NCBI RefSeq assembly: GCF_002236105.1 | Contig: NZ_NIWU01000002.1 | Span: 620,001 to 684,000 of the forward strand | Source: Pseudomonas umsongensis | GTDB taxonomy: Bacteria; Pseudomonadota; Gammaproteobacteria; Pseudomonadales; Pseudomonadaceae | Direction: 5' to 3' | Length of the DNA: 64,000 nt | Part shown: positions 46,187 to 54,693 of the stretch, piece after piece | Layout of the letters: each line of letters opens with the position of its first letter | Position numbering within the stretch: position 1 is the first letter of the stretch | Made by a program: the position numbers and the translations under genes | The notes under the pieces: model-generated | What the model saw: the letters and a program-made list of their open reading frames with translations, nothing else | Database searches by the model: none | Told to the model about the DNA's origin: nothing

Positions 46187-46954
46187 TTACGCTTCCCCCA
46201 GGTAGGCTTTGATCACTTCAGGATTGTCACGGATCTGTTCCGGCGTACCGTTGGCCAGAGGCGTGCCCTGGTTGATCACGACGATGTGGTCGGAAATGCT
46301 CATGACCAGTTTCATGTCGTGCTCGATCAGCAGCACGGTGACGTTGTGCTCTTCACGCAATACGCTGATCAGCGCCTTGAGGTCCTCGGTTTCCTTCGGG
46401 TTCAGGCCGGCGGCCGGTTCGTCGAGCATGAGGATCCGCGGACGGGTCATCATGCAGCGGGCGATTTCCAGACGCCGTTGCTGACCGTAGGCCAGGGTGC
46501 CGGCCGGACGGTTGGCGAACTCCTTGAGGTTGACCTTTTCCAGCCAGTACTCGGCAAATTCCATGGCCTCGCGTTCGCTCTTGCGGAACCCCGGGGTCTT
46601 GAACAGGCCGGACAGGAAGTTGGTGTTCAGGTGGCGATGCTGGGCGATCAAGAGGTTCTCGACCGCGGTCATGTCCTTGAACAACCGCACGTTCTGGAAG
46701 GTACGCACCACGCCTTTGAGGGCGATCTTGTGGCCCGGCAGGCCTTCGATCGGCTCGCCATCGAGCAGGATGCTGCCGCCGCTTGGCTTGTAAAAGCCGG
46801 TGAGGCAGTTGAACACGGTGGTCTTGCCAGCACCGTTGGGGCCGATCAGGGCAACCACTTGTTTCTCTTTCACGCTCAAGGCAACGCCGTTGACCGCCAG
46901 CAAGCCGCCGAAGCGCATGCTCAGGTTTTCTACTTTAAGGATCTCGCGGCTCAT
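46187..46954 (-). CDS. livG: Branched-chain amino acid ABC transporter ATPase LivG (BraF)
   Basis: This 255-residue ATPase is the partner of LivF. It has [24 protein letters not shown] (the LivG-type signature, with YGQQ instead of SGGQ) and [13 protein letters not shown]. The longer C-terminal segment is typical of LivG. Its start overlaps the livM stop by 4 bases, so translation is coupled. Confidence 0.96.
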   Translation of the reverse strand: MSREILKVENLSMRFGGLLAVNGVALSVKEKQVVALIGPNGAGKTTVFNCLTGFYKPSGGSILLDGEPIEGLPGHKIALKGVVRTFQNVRLFKDMTAVENLLIAQHRHLNTNFLSGLFKTPGFRKSEREAMEFAEYWLEKVNLKEFANRPAGTLAYGQQRRLEIARCMMTRPRILMLDEPAAGLNPKETEDLKALISVLREEHNVTVLLIEHDMKLVMSISDHIVVINQGTPLANGTPEQIRDNPEVIKAYLGEA

Positions 46955-48207
46955 TTGCGCAGCTCCATGTGAGGACGTTGCATGGGCAGCAGACCCTGAG
47001 GGCGCCAGATCATCATCAGTACCATCAAGGCACCGAACATCAACATGCGGTACTCACTGAACTCACGCATCATTTCCGGCAGCAGGATCATTACCACGGC
47101 GGCCAGGATCACACCCAGCTGCGAGCCCATGCCACCCAGTACCACGATGGCGAGGATGATCGCCGACTCGATGAAAGTGAAGGACTCCGGCGTCACCAGG
47201 CCCTGACGGGCAGCGAAGAAGCTACCGGCGAAACCGGCGAAGCTGGCACCCAGGGTGAACGCCGACAATTTGATCACGGTAGGGTTCAGGCCCAGTGCAC
47301 GGCAGGCAATCTCGTCTTCACGTAACGCTTCCCACGCGCGGCCCAGGGGCATGCGCAGCAGGCGATTGATGACGAACAGCGCGCCGAGCGCCAGCAACAG
47401 CGCAACCAGGTACAGGAAAATCACCTTGTTGATCGAGTTGTAGGCGATGCCGAAATACTCGTGGAACGTCTGCATCCCTTCAGCGGCCTTACGTTCAAAG
47501 GTCAGGCCGAAGAACGTTGGTTTCTCGATGTTGCTGATGCCGTTCGGACCGCCCGTGAGGCCGGTCAGGTTACGCAGGAACAGACGGATGATCTCACCAA
47601 AGCCCAGGGTCACGATCGCCAGGTAGTCACCGCGCAGACGCAGCACCGGGAAGCCGAGCAGGAAGCCGAAGGTGGCCGCCATCAGGCCGGCGATCGGTAG
47701 GCAGATCCAGAAGCTCAGGCCGTAGTAGTGCGACAGCAGCGCGTAGCTGTAGGCGCCAACGGCGTAGAAACCGACGTAACCGAGGTCGAGCAGGCCGGCC
47801 AGGCCGACCACGATGTTCAGGCCCAGGCCCAACATTACGTAGATCAGCACCAGCGTCGCGATATCGACTGCACCGCGAGAGCCGAAGAACGGCCAGACCA
47901 GGGCGCCGGCGATCAGCGCGATAATGATCCAGCGCTGAGTGGTAGGCAGGGTCAGGAAGTTGCTGGCCTTGGCTGGGATCAGCGGCATGCTCGGCGAAGA
48001 ACGCCAGGCCGAGCTGATCTGCTGGTCGAACAGCACACGCAGGAACATCAGTACCGAGCACACCGCGATGGTGATCAGGGTGGCGTCGCTGGTGCCATGA
48101 ACTTCGAGGTTGATGCCGACGATGGTCAGCTTCAGACCGAGTACCGGGTAGGCCACGGCCCACACCAGCAAAGCGCTGAACAGCGCCTGTTTAAGATTCC
48201 TAGTCAT
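46951..48207 (-). CDS. livM: Branched-chain amino acid ABC transporter permease LivM (BraE)
   Basis: This 418-residue inner-membrane permease has an N-terminal extension with several membrane segments (as in LivM/BraE) before the permease core. Core signs are [20 protein letters not shown] and the ATPase-contact loop [20 protein letters not shown]. The start overlaps livH by 4 bases. Confidence 0.95.
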   Translation of the reverse strand: MTRNLKQALFSALLVWAVAYPVLGLKLTIVGINLEVHGTSDATLITIAVCSVLMFLRVLFDQQISSAWRSSPSMPLIPAKASNFLTLPTTQRWIIIALIAGALVWPFFGSRGAVDIATLVLIYVMLGLGLNIVVGLAGLLDLGYVGFYAVGAYSYALLSHYYGLSFWICLPIAGLMAATFGFLLGFPVLRLRGDYLAIVTLGFGEIIRLFLRNLTGLTGGPNGISNIEKPTFFGLTFERKAAEGMQTFHEYFGIAYNSINKVIFLYLVALLLALGALFVINRLLRMPLGRAWEALREDEIACRALGLNPTVIKLSAFTLGASFAGFAGSFFAARQGLVTPESFTFIESAIILAIVVLGGMGSQLGVILAAVVMILLPEMMREFSEYRMLMFGALMVLMMIWRPQGLLPMQRPHMELRK

Positions 48208-49127
48208 ACCTTCTCAACCTCCGGACGGCCCAACAGGCCAGTTGGCCGGAACAACAACACCAAAACCAGGAGGCCGAACGCCACGACGTCCTTGTATTGG
48301 TCGCCGAAGATATCGGCACCAAAGGCTTCCGCCACACCCAGCACCAGTCCGCCAAGCATGGCGCCCGGAATGCTGCCGATACCGCCCAGTACCGCGGCGG
48401 TGAAGGCCTTGAGGCCGACCAGGAAACCGGCGTTCGGGTTGATCACGCCGTACTGCATGCTCAGCAGCACGGCCGCGATGGCCGCCAGCGCGGCACCGAT
48501 GACGAAGGTCAGGGCGATGATGTTGTTGGTGTTGATACCCAGCAGGTTGGCCATCTTGATGTCTTCGGCACAGGCGCGGCAGGCGCGACCCAGGCGAGAG
48601 CGGGAGATGAACAGCGTCAGGCCGAGCATGGCGACCAGGGTCACCACGAACACCACGATTTGCATGTAGGAAATCAGCACTTCATGTGCGCCACCTGGTC
48701 CGAAGGCAAAGTTGCCCGGAATCAGGTTGGGGATGGATTTGTCCTTGGAGTCTTGCGCCAGCAGAACCGTGTTCTGCAGGAAGATCGACATGCCGATGGC
48801 GGAAATCAGCGGGATCAAACGGTTGCTGCCGCGCAAGGGGCGGTAGGCGATCCGTTCGATGCTGTAGCCGTAGGCACTGGTGACGACGATGGTCGCCAGG
48901 AAAGCGGCGGTCATCAACAGCGGAACACTGTCGAGTCCCAGCATGGCCAGCCCGGCGATGGCGATGAACGCCACGTAGGAGCCGATCATGTACACCTCGC
49001 CGTGGGCGAAGTTGATCATTCCAATGATGCCGTAGACCATCGTATAGCCGATGGCGATCAGGGCATACGTGCTGCCAATGGTCAAACCATTAACCAGCTG
49101 TTGGAAGAAGTGATAGATGTCAGGCAT
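48204..49127 (-). CDS. livH: Branched-chain amino acid ABC transporter permease LivH (BraD)
   Basis: This 307-residue permease has about eight membrane segments. [20 protein letters not shown] near the start and [20 protein letters not shown] (the ATPase contact) are typical. GGAGCGCTGT lies before the ATG on the minus strand. It is the first of the four coupled transporter genes. The braC gene lies 233 bases upstream with a terminator between, so both read-through and a separate promoter are possible. Confidence 0.95.
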   Translation of the reverse strand: MPDIYHFFQQLVNGLTIGSTYALIAIGYTMVYGIIGMINFAHGEVYMIGSYVAFIAIAGLAMLGLDSVPLLMTAAFLATIVVTSAYGYSIERIAYRPLRGSNRLIPLISAIGMSIFLQNTVLLAQDSKDKSIPNLIPGNFAFGPGGAHEVLISYMQIVVFVVTLVAMLGLTLFISRSRLGRACRACAEDIKMANLLGINTNNIIALTFVIGAALAAIAAVLLSMQYGVINPNAGFLVGLKAFTAAVLGGIGSIPGAMLGGLVLGVAEAFGADIFGDQYKDVVAFGLLVLVLLFRPTGLLGRPEVEKV

Positions 49128-49307
49128 TACAGCGCTCCTAAAAACCTGATACGCATTTCACTGGTGGAGTCATTTTCCCGCCCGGGCCCCGTGGATCTGC
49201 ATCCACTTCGAATCCGGGATTTGCCAGCGAACCGCTGATGACGGTTTTGAGATTTTCAGGTGGGGAGACTAGCGGATCACGCCAGCACGGCCCAGATACG
49301 TTCGTAA

Positions 49308-49339
49308 AACAAAGCCCACGGCACGCCGTGGGCTTTGTT
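49308..49339 (-). terminator. Terminator between braC and livH
   Basis: AACAAAGCCCACGGC and GCCGTGGGCTTTGTT form a near-perfect 15-base inverted repeat; on the minus strand it is followed by TTTA. It lies 22 bases after the braC stop and should cut most read-through into livHMGF. Confidence 0.85.
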
Positions 49340-49360
49340 GGCAGTCAGTCAGGCAGCGCC

Positions 49361-50488
49361 TTACTGAGGCTTGGCTTCAGTTTTTGGTTTGCCGAAGTGC
49401 CACTCGTAAACCACGAATTTGAAGTCTTTCAGGTCGCCCTTCTCGTCGAAGCTCAAGTCGCCGGTAGGGGTCTTGAAGGTGCCTTTGTGGATGGCTTCAG
49501 CCACTTTGGCGGAGTCTTCGGACTTGGCCGCCTTGATGCCTTCGGCAATCACTTCCACAGCCGAGTAGGCCGGGAACACGAACGGACCGCTTGGATCTTC
49601 TTTCTTGGCCTTGAACGCGTCAGCCAGGGCGATGTTGGCCGGATCCTGGTCGAAGGATTTCGGCAGGGTCACCAGCAGGCCTTCGGAAGCGTCCTTGGCA
49701 ATCTGCGAGATGGAATCGTTACCCACGCCTTCCGGACCCATGAACTTGGCTTTCAGGCCTTTTTCCTGGGATTGACGCAGGATCAGGCCCAGTTCCGGGT
49801 GGTAGCCGCCGTAGTAGACGAAGTCGACGTTGGCTTGCTTGAGCTTGGCGATCATCGACGAGAAGTCCTTGTCGCCGGCGTTGACGCCTTCGAACACGGC
49901 AACCTTCACGCCTTTGCCTTCCAGGGTTTTCTTCACGGCAGAGGCGATACCTTCACCGTATTGCTGTTTGTCGTGCAGCACGGCAACGATTTTCGGTTTT
50001 ACGAAGTCGGCGATGTAGTTACCGGCGGCAGGGCCTTGGGCGCTGTCGAGGCCGATGGTGCGGAACACCATTTTGTAACCACGGTTGGTGATGTCCGGGC
50101 TGGTGGCTGCCGGGGTGATCATGATCACGCCTTCGTCTTCGTAGATGTCCGAAGCCGGTTGAGTGGAGCTGGAGCACAGGTGGCCAACCACGAATTTCAC
50201 GCCGTCGTTGACGACTTTGTTCGCGACCGCTACCGCTTGTTTTGGATCACAGGCGTCATCGTATTCAACGGCTTCGAGCTTCTTGCCGTCTACGCCGCCT
50301 TTGGCGTTGATCTGTTCAATGGCCATTTTGGCGCCGCTGAACTGCATGTCGCCGTATTGGGCTACAGGACCGGTTTTTGGGCCGGCGATGCCGATCTTGA
50401 TGGTGTCAGCTGCGAACGAATGGCTGGCAACCCCGGCCAGAACCATAGCGGCAAACAGTTTGGAAATCTGCTTAGTAGCCTTAGTCAT
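49361..50488 (-). CDS. braC: Branched-chain amino acid-binding protein BraC (LivJ/LivK type)
   Basis: This 375-residue periplasmic protein captures Leu, Ile, Val and perhaps Ala or Thr for LivHMGF. The signal peptide is cleaved after SHSFA (residue 26-27). The mature start DTIKIGIAGPKTGPVAQYGD and the disulfide pair in YDDACDPKQAV and GHLCSSSTQPA are hallmarks of the Leu/Ile/Val-binding family. AGAGTGGAGC is its ribosome-binding stretch. It has a terminator at its end, so it can be made in excess of the membrane parts. Confidence 0.96.
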   Translation of the reverse strand: MTKATKQISKLFAAMVLAGVASHSFAADTIKIGIAGPKTGPVAQYGDMQFSGAKMAIEQINAKGGVDGKKLEAVEYDDACDPKQAVAVANKVVNDGVKFVVGHLCSSSTQPASDIYEDEGVIMITPAATSPDITNRGYKMVFRTIGLDSAQGPAAGNYIADFVKPKIVAVLHDKQQYGEGIASAVKKTLEGKGVKVAVFEGVNAGDKDFSSMIAKLKQANVDFVYYGGYHPELGLILRQSQEKGLKAKFMGPEGVGNDSISQIAKDASEGLLVTLPKSFDQDPANIALADAFKAKKEDPSGPFVFPAYSAVEVIAEGIKAAKSEDSAKVAEAIHKGTFKTPTGDLSFDEKGDLKDFKFVVYEWHFGKPKTEAKPQ

Positions 50489-50837
50489 AGTGCTCCACTC
50501 TTACTGTTGTAATTTTTATAGTCCTGGCGCCGTCGGCGGCAGAACCGGGTCAGTATCTACGACATTCCCCGGAAAAGCCCCTCGGCAACTGTACCGGTAC
50601 AGTGTAGAGCGCCGATTGTCAGCCTGGGAAGCTGGCGCCGGGGGGCAAAACTTGGGGGTGTCGCTTTTTCGAAAGAAAAAGTCAGAATTGCGGCGGGGCT
50701 TTGACGGGCTTATAGCCAGATTCCGTGCATTCCTTGGCATTCCTGCGCTTTTCATTCGATCCTGCAAATTGCATCTGGGTTTTTCTGCCTGACCACCGAC
50801 GTTATCATTGCGTCGATTTCTTTTCCGGACCGGACCC
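50489..50837. promoter_or_regulatory. Divergent non-coding region between braC and the DUF2288 gene
   Basis: This 349-base gap holds no convincing gene. It should carry the braC promoter to the left and the DUF2288 promoter to the right. It contains a perfect 16-base palindrome (50588-50603) and a CTTTTTC-GAAA-GAAAAAG hairpin (50664-50681). Confidence 0.55.
50588..50603. promoter_or_regulatory. Perfect 16-base palindrome upstream of braC
   Basis: ACTGTACCGGTACAGT is its own complement and lies 100 bases before the braC start. Its size and symmetry fit a dimeric repressor or activator site; the regulator is unknown. TGTACC-GGTACA cores are seen for some GntR/MocR regulators. Confidence 0.6.
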
Positions 50838-51143
50838 ATGATTGAAGAACCTAGCACCCTCTATGCCAAGCTGCTTGGAGAAACCGCATCTATTACCTGG
50901 AAGGAGTTGGAGCCGTTCTTTGCCAAGGGTGCCCTATTGTGGGTCGACCCCGGCCTTGATTTGATCGCTGCCGCCGAAGCCATGGCGACCGATGACGGCG
51001 AGAAAGTGGCCGCCTGGCTGGCTGACGACAAGGTCGCCAAGCTGTCTGAAACGCGGGCGCTGGATCTTTTTGAAAGGGATCCGGAGTTGTGGGCGGTGGT
51101 GGTTTCGCCCTGGATCATGATTCAGGAAAAGGCGCAGGCTTGA
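50838..51143 (+). CDS. DUF2288 family protein
   Basis: This 101-residue soluble protein has the family pattern YAKLLGETASITWKELEPFF, then GALLWVDPGLDLIAAAEAMA and a C-terminal WAVVVSPWIMIQEK. The ATG at 50838 is preferred over one 30 bases upstream because the family begins near here; the ribosome-binding site is weak. Function unknown. Confidence 0.82.
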   Translation: MIEEPSTLYAKLLGETASITWKELEPFFAKGALLWVDPGLDLIAAAEAMATDDGEKVAAWLADDKVAKLSETRALDLFERDPELWAVVVSPWIMIQEKAQA

Positions 51144-51298
51144 ATGGTTGCACTGTCTTGGTGCGATGGCTTGGCGGAGATAAGTGTGTAGCCGAGTAGC
51201 GTGATGGCACGTTGCCGTAGAGAAAGGCCACGCTTCACGGTGACGTAAACGTAACGGGAACAGTTGGGTAGGCAATTAAACGACTGCCCAATTGTTTC

Positions 51299-51311
51299 GC
51301 GCGCGCGCGCC
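51299..51311. repeat. Alternating CG tract
   Basis: Thirteen bases alternate C and G, directly beside a REP pair. Such tracts can form Z-DNA under negative supercoiling. Confidence 0.6.
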
Positions 51312-51394
51312 TTCGCGAGCAGGCTCGCTCCCACAGGGATCGCATTTACCCAGAAGGTACGCGGTCAACTGTGGGAGCGAGCCTGCTCGCGAAT
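51311..51394. repeat. Paired REP-type palindrome, reverse order
   Basis: CTTCGCGAGCAGGCTCGCTC on the left and its complement on the right, as at 4607. It lies 14 bases after the stop of the tubulin-like gene. Confidence 0.9.
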
Positions 51395-51408
51395 GGGCGT
51401 GCCACGGA

Positions 51409-53604
51409 TTAAGCGGTTCTACCCGTATGGTTATTCAACGAAATCACCTTGGTCTTGCCAATCCGGTGACGATAGATCTCACGCAGGTACTTGATCGCTT
51501 TCTTCACGCAGTCGCGTGACAGGCGGATATCGTTGATCGAGACAAACTTGTCCTTGTCGTTGATCAGCTCGCGATACTTCTTCTCGTACATCGGTTTGAT
51601 CGCATACCAATTGGTATCAAGAATTTTCGCCGGGTTCTCGAACTCGTTGAGCAGGTCGTCGATCAGGTCTTCATCGAATTGTTCGTTGATGATGAAGTCC
51701 AGGACCGAGTTGTCCAGGGTGTCATCGAAGCGGTAAGGCGCACGCGCAAAGCAACGCTTGATGAACGCCACGATCAAGGTCAGGAAATCGTCCGACAGGC
51801 ATGGGCTCTTGGCGATCAGGGTGGTCAGCGACAGGTTGGCCGAGGCACCGATCACCAACGCATAACGCTTGAGCGTGGTGTTGGGGAACAGGTTGTTGAG
51901 GTGCGTCTTCAGCCGGTTCAGGTCCATGTAGGACAGCTTGTAGTCCTTGGGCAGGGAAACGATTGACACCACCGACGAACAGTTCTTGAAGAAGTGCAGG
52001 TCGTGCAGGGCTGCCGCGTCATATCCCGAATTCTTGTATTGCTCCAGCGACGCACGATAGCGCTTGGACTCGATCGGCAACAGGCTGATGCCTTCGATGG
52101 CCTGGGTGACCTTGTTGAAGTGCGGCAGGTCGATGGAGCGGAAGAACAGATCGTCGATGTTCAGGCGCTGTGGCTCTTTTTCGAACACCTTGAACTTGTC
52201 GCCGGTAGGCGCCTGGGTTTCAGGCACCACGGACTCGGCGTAGGCAATCGCCACGGGGCCGGCCAGACTCATGAACAGGTCGTTGGCATCCAGGCGAATG
52301 GTTTCGCCGATGTCGATGCCGGCACGCCGGAAATAGTTCTGGTCGTAATCGGTCGTGACTGCCTGCGCGGTCAGGATGTTGAAGATCTGCTGCGAGATGT
52401 ACTGGTTGGCATGCTTTTCCATGGCGTTGACGTCGATGTTCTGGATGTTGCCGTCATCGCTTTCTTCGGCATAACGCATGATGTCATTGGAAATCAGCAT
52501 CATGGCGTTCCATGGGCGGATACGTCCCATGACACTGGCTTCGCTGCTGTCTTCGTTGGCGAAGTTGTAGGAGAAGTCCCACTCTTCCGATAGGTATTTG
52601 CACAGCAGGCGACCGGCGTTGATGTGCAGCGCTTCGGACATTTCACTGCGGTGATCGGAGATGTTCGGCAGTACGCAGATACCGCTGGTAAAGATCGGCT
52701 CGAAGACGAAGGCATGGCCGCTCTTGCTGTCGTGCTCGTCCATCGGCTTGGTGTCGAACGTCTTGTTCATGTACGAGTGTTGCTGGGCCAGGCCGAACTC
52801 CGAGGCCATGCCCGAACCGGTGCCGCCACCGGCACTGAAGATCGAAAAATACAGGCGCGACTGGTTGGCCTTGATGCCACAGCTGTCGATCAAGTACGAG
52901 TGAATCATCTTCCAGTCCGGGCTGGAGAAGCGCTGGGTGTCCTTGTTCAGGATAATCTTGGCCAGGTACTGTCCGAGGATCGGTGCGTTACCGGCACCCC
53001 CGGCATGGACTTCCGACAGGTCCATGATCTTCATCTTGCTGTAGTCACGCAGGAACCCGCTCTTTTCGCCCTTGCGCGAGAAGCGGATACGCCCCGCAAT
53101 GTCTTTGTCCAGGTCGCCCAGCATCACCAGGGGTTCTACCAGGAACACCGGCTTGGTGGCCTTGTTCGACCCCAGGCGCAAGTTGTTACGAATCCACTGC
53201 GCCGGGCTGTAGCCTTTTTCCGCATAGCGTTTGTCTGGCGAGAGGCGATCGTCGTTGTTGAATTCGTTGAGGTAGAACTTGCGGGCGTTGTAGACCAGTT
53301 CTGCGACATCCAGCGCGATGTTCGAACCGCAGCGGCCCAGGCCAATAAGGCACACCGACGGGAATTGCTGGTCGTTGTGTTGTTCGTTGTCGCCTTCCAG
53401 ATGCGGTGGGCGGGGGAATACCATGTCGCGCAGGCCGTCGAGGTTGTCGAGGATGCGATCGGTATTGGTTTCGGTGAAGTACAGGTATTGCTGGGTCGCG
53501 AGCGGGCGCGACGGTGTCAATGGCTTCGACGGTGCGGGGCTGTTCGCCGCCGGGCTCAGCGTCAGGTCGGAAAGCGCAGGGGCCGGGTTGTTTTTGGAAG
53601 TCAT
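51409..53604 (-). CDS. Tubulin/FtsZ-superfamily GTPase, not FtsZ
   Basis: This 731-residue protein has an N-terminal Pro/Ser-rich arm (1-36). The GTPase core then shows a T1-type loop VCLIGLGRCGSN (84-95), a T3-type GGAGNAPILG (202-211), the tubulin signature GGGTGSG (259-265), a T6-like ISND (371-374) and a T7-like LDAND (438-442) matching LDFAD of FtsZ with both acidic residues. A helix (396-412, EKHANQYISQQIFNILTAQ) fits the central H7. A C-terminal domain (about 455-600) and a long basic tail follow. It is neither FtsZ (wrong size, wrong context) nor PhuZ. It may polymerise with GTP. Monocistronic; function unknown. Confidence 0.8.
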   Translation of the reverse strand: MTSKNNPAPALSDLTLSPAANSPAPSKPLTPSRPLATQQYLYFTETNTDRILDNLDGLRDMVFPRPPHLEGDNEQHNDQQFPSVCLIGLGRCGSNIALDVAELVYNARKFYLNEFNNDDRLSPDKRYAEKGYSPAQWIRNNLRLGSNKATKPVFLVEPLVMLGDLDKDIAGRIRFSRKGEKSGFLRDYSKMKIMDLSEVHAGGAGNAPILGQYLAKIILNKDTQRFSSPDWKMIHSYLIDSCGIKANQSRLYFSIFSAGGGTGSGMASEFGLAQQHSYMNKTFDTKPMDEHDSKSGHAFVFEPIFTSGICVLPNISDHRSEMSEALHINAGRLLCKYLSEEWDFSYNFANEDSSEASVMGRIRPWNAMMLISNDIMRYAEESDDGNIQNIDVNAMEKHANQYISQQIFNILTAQAVTTDYDQNYFRRAGIDIGETIRLDANDLFMSLAGPVAIAYAESVVPETQAPTGDKFKVFEKEPQRLNIDDLFFRSIDLPHFNKVTQAIEGISLLPIESKRYRASLEQYKNSGYDAAALHDLHFFKNCSSVVSIVSLPKDYKLSYMDLNRLKTHLNNLFPNTTLKRYALVIGASANLSLTTLIAKSPCLSDDFLTLIVAFIKRCFARAPYRFDDTLDNSVLDFIINEQFDEDLIDDLLNEFENPAKILDTNWYAIKPMYEKKYRELINDKDKFVSINDIRLSRDCVKKAIKYLREIYRHRIGKTKVISLNNHTGRTA

Positions 53605-53799
53605 TGTTCGCCATGTACCTGGGCTGGTTGGTCGGGCGGCATACTGTCGTCGACCATCACGGAATGAGAACTCGCGTCTTTTATCAGCGCGTATTAGTCC
53701 CGGGCGGCGCAGTCAGCTTGCGCGTCGCTCGGCGGAATCCTTTCCTGCGTCTTGAAGAATCGGCCAATATTCAGTGTTCTTTAATCCAAAGGAGGCAAA

Positions 53800-54693
53800 A
53801 TGATGTCAACGCTACCGGCCCTGGGATTTGCCGGAATCGGCCTGATGGGCCTGCCGATGTGCCGGCGTTTGCTCGCCGCGGGGTATCCGCTGGCGGTGTG
53901 GAACCGCAATCCGGCCAAGTGCGCGCCGCTGGTTGAAGCCGGGGCACGCCAGGTCGCCACGCCTGCCGAGTTGTGCCAGCACGCCGAGGTGGTCATGTTG
54001 TGCCTGGCGGATACCGCGGTGGTTCGCGAGGTGGTTTTCGGCAAGTCGGGCATTGCCGAAGGCGCGAAGAAGGATCAACTGCTGGTAGATTTTTCCAGCC
54101 TGGAGCCCACGGCGACCCGGGAAATGGCGACAGAGCTTGGCAAAACGGGCATGGGCTGGCTGGATGCGCCGGTGTCCGGTGGTGTGGTGGGTGCCGAAGC
54201 GGGTAGCCTGGCGATCATGGTCGGCGGCACCGTGGAAGACCTTGAGCGGGTCAAGCCGGTCTTGTTGAATCTCGGCCAGCGGGTGACGCACATGGGCGCC
54301 GTGGGCGCAGGGCAGGTGACCAAGGCCTGCAACCAGATGATTGTTGCCTGCAATGCGCTGGTCATCGCCGAAGTGGTGGCCTTGGCGGAACGCTCCGGGG
54401 TCGACGCCCGCCTGATCGCCGAGGCATTGGCCGGTGGGTTTGCCGATTCCAGGCCGTTGCAGTTCCTGGCTCCGCAAATGGCCGAGAGCCGTTTCGAACC
54501 GGTCAAATGGCACGTGCGGACCTTGCTCAAGGATCTGGACGGTGCGGTGAAATTTTCCCGCGAACAGGGTTCGGCGACGCCGATCAGTGGCTTGGCCGCG
54601 CAATTGATGCGCCTGCACGGGGGGCAGGGTTTCCTGGAGAAGGACCCGTCTACGTTAGTGCAGATGTACCGTGAGCCAGACCCAAGCGCCTGA
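53800..54693 (+). CDS. 3-hydroxyisobutyrate dehydrogenase-like NAD(P) oxidoreductase
   Basis: This 297-residue enzyme has the opening GFAGIGLMGLPMCRRLLAAG (glycine-rich NAD loop), NRNP, the substrate motif DAPVSGGVVGAEAGSLAIMV and GAVGAGQVTKACNQM with the catalytic lysine. It belongs to the beta-hydroxyacid dehydrogenases (MmsB, GarR, GlxR). GGAGG stands 5 bases before the ATG. The substrate is not clear. Its last 44 bases overlap the convergent MHYT-GGDEF-EAL gene. Confidence 0.88.
   Translation: MMSTLPALGFAGIGLMGLPMCRRLLAAGYPLAVWNRNPAKCAPLVEAGARQVATPAELCQHAEVVMLCLADTAVVREVVFGKSGIAEGAKKDQLLVDFSSLEPTATREMATELGKTGMGWLDAPVSGGVVGAEAGSLAIMVGGTVEDLERVKPVLLNLGQRVTHMGAVGAGQVTKACNQMIVACNALVIAEVVALAERSGVDARLIAEALAGGFADSRPLQFLAPQMAESRFEPVKWHVRTLLKDLDGAVKFSREQGSATPISGLAAQLMRLHGGQGFLEKDPSTLVQMYREPDPSA

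Noticed and set aside
51409..53604. The tubulin-like protein as FtsZ or as phage PhuZ
   Set aside because: It is about twice the length of FtsZ, with no ftsA/ftsQ neighbours and no FtsZ C-terminal peptide. PhuZ is about 315 residues and lies in jumbo phage genomes; no phage genes are here.
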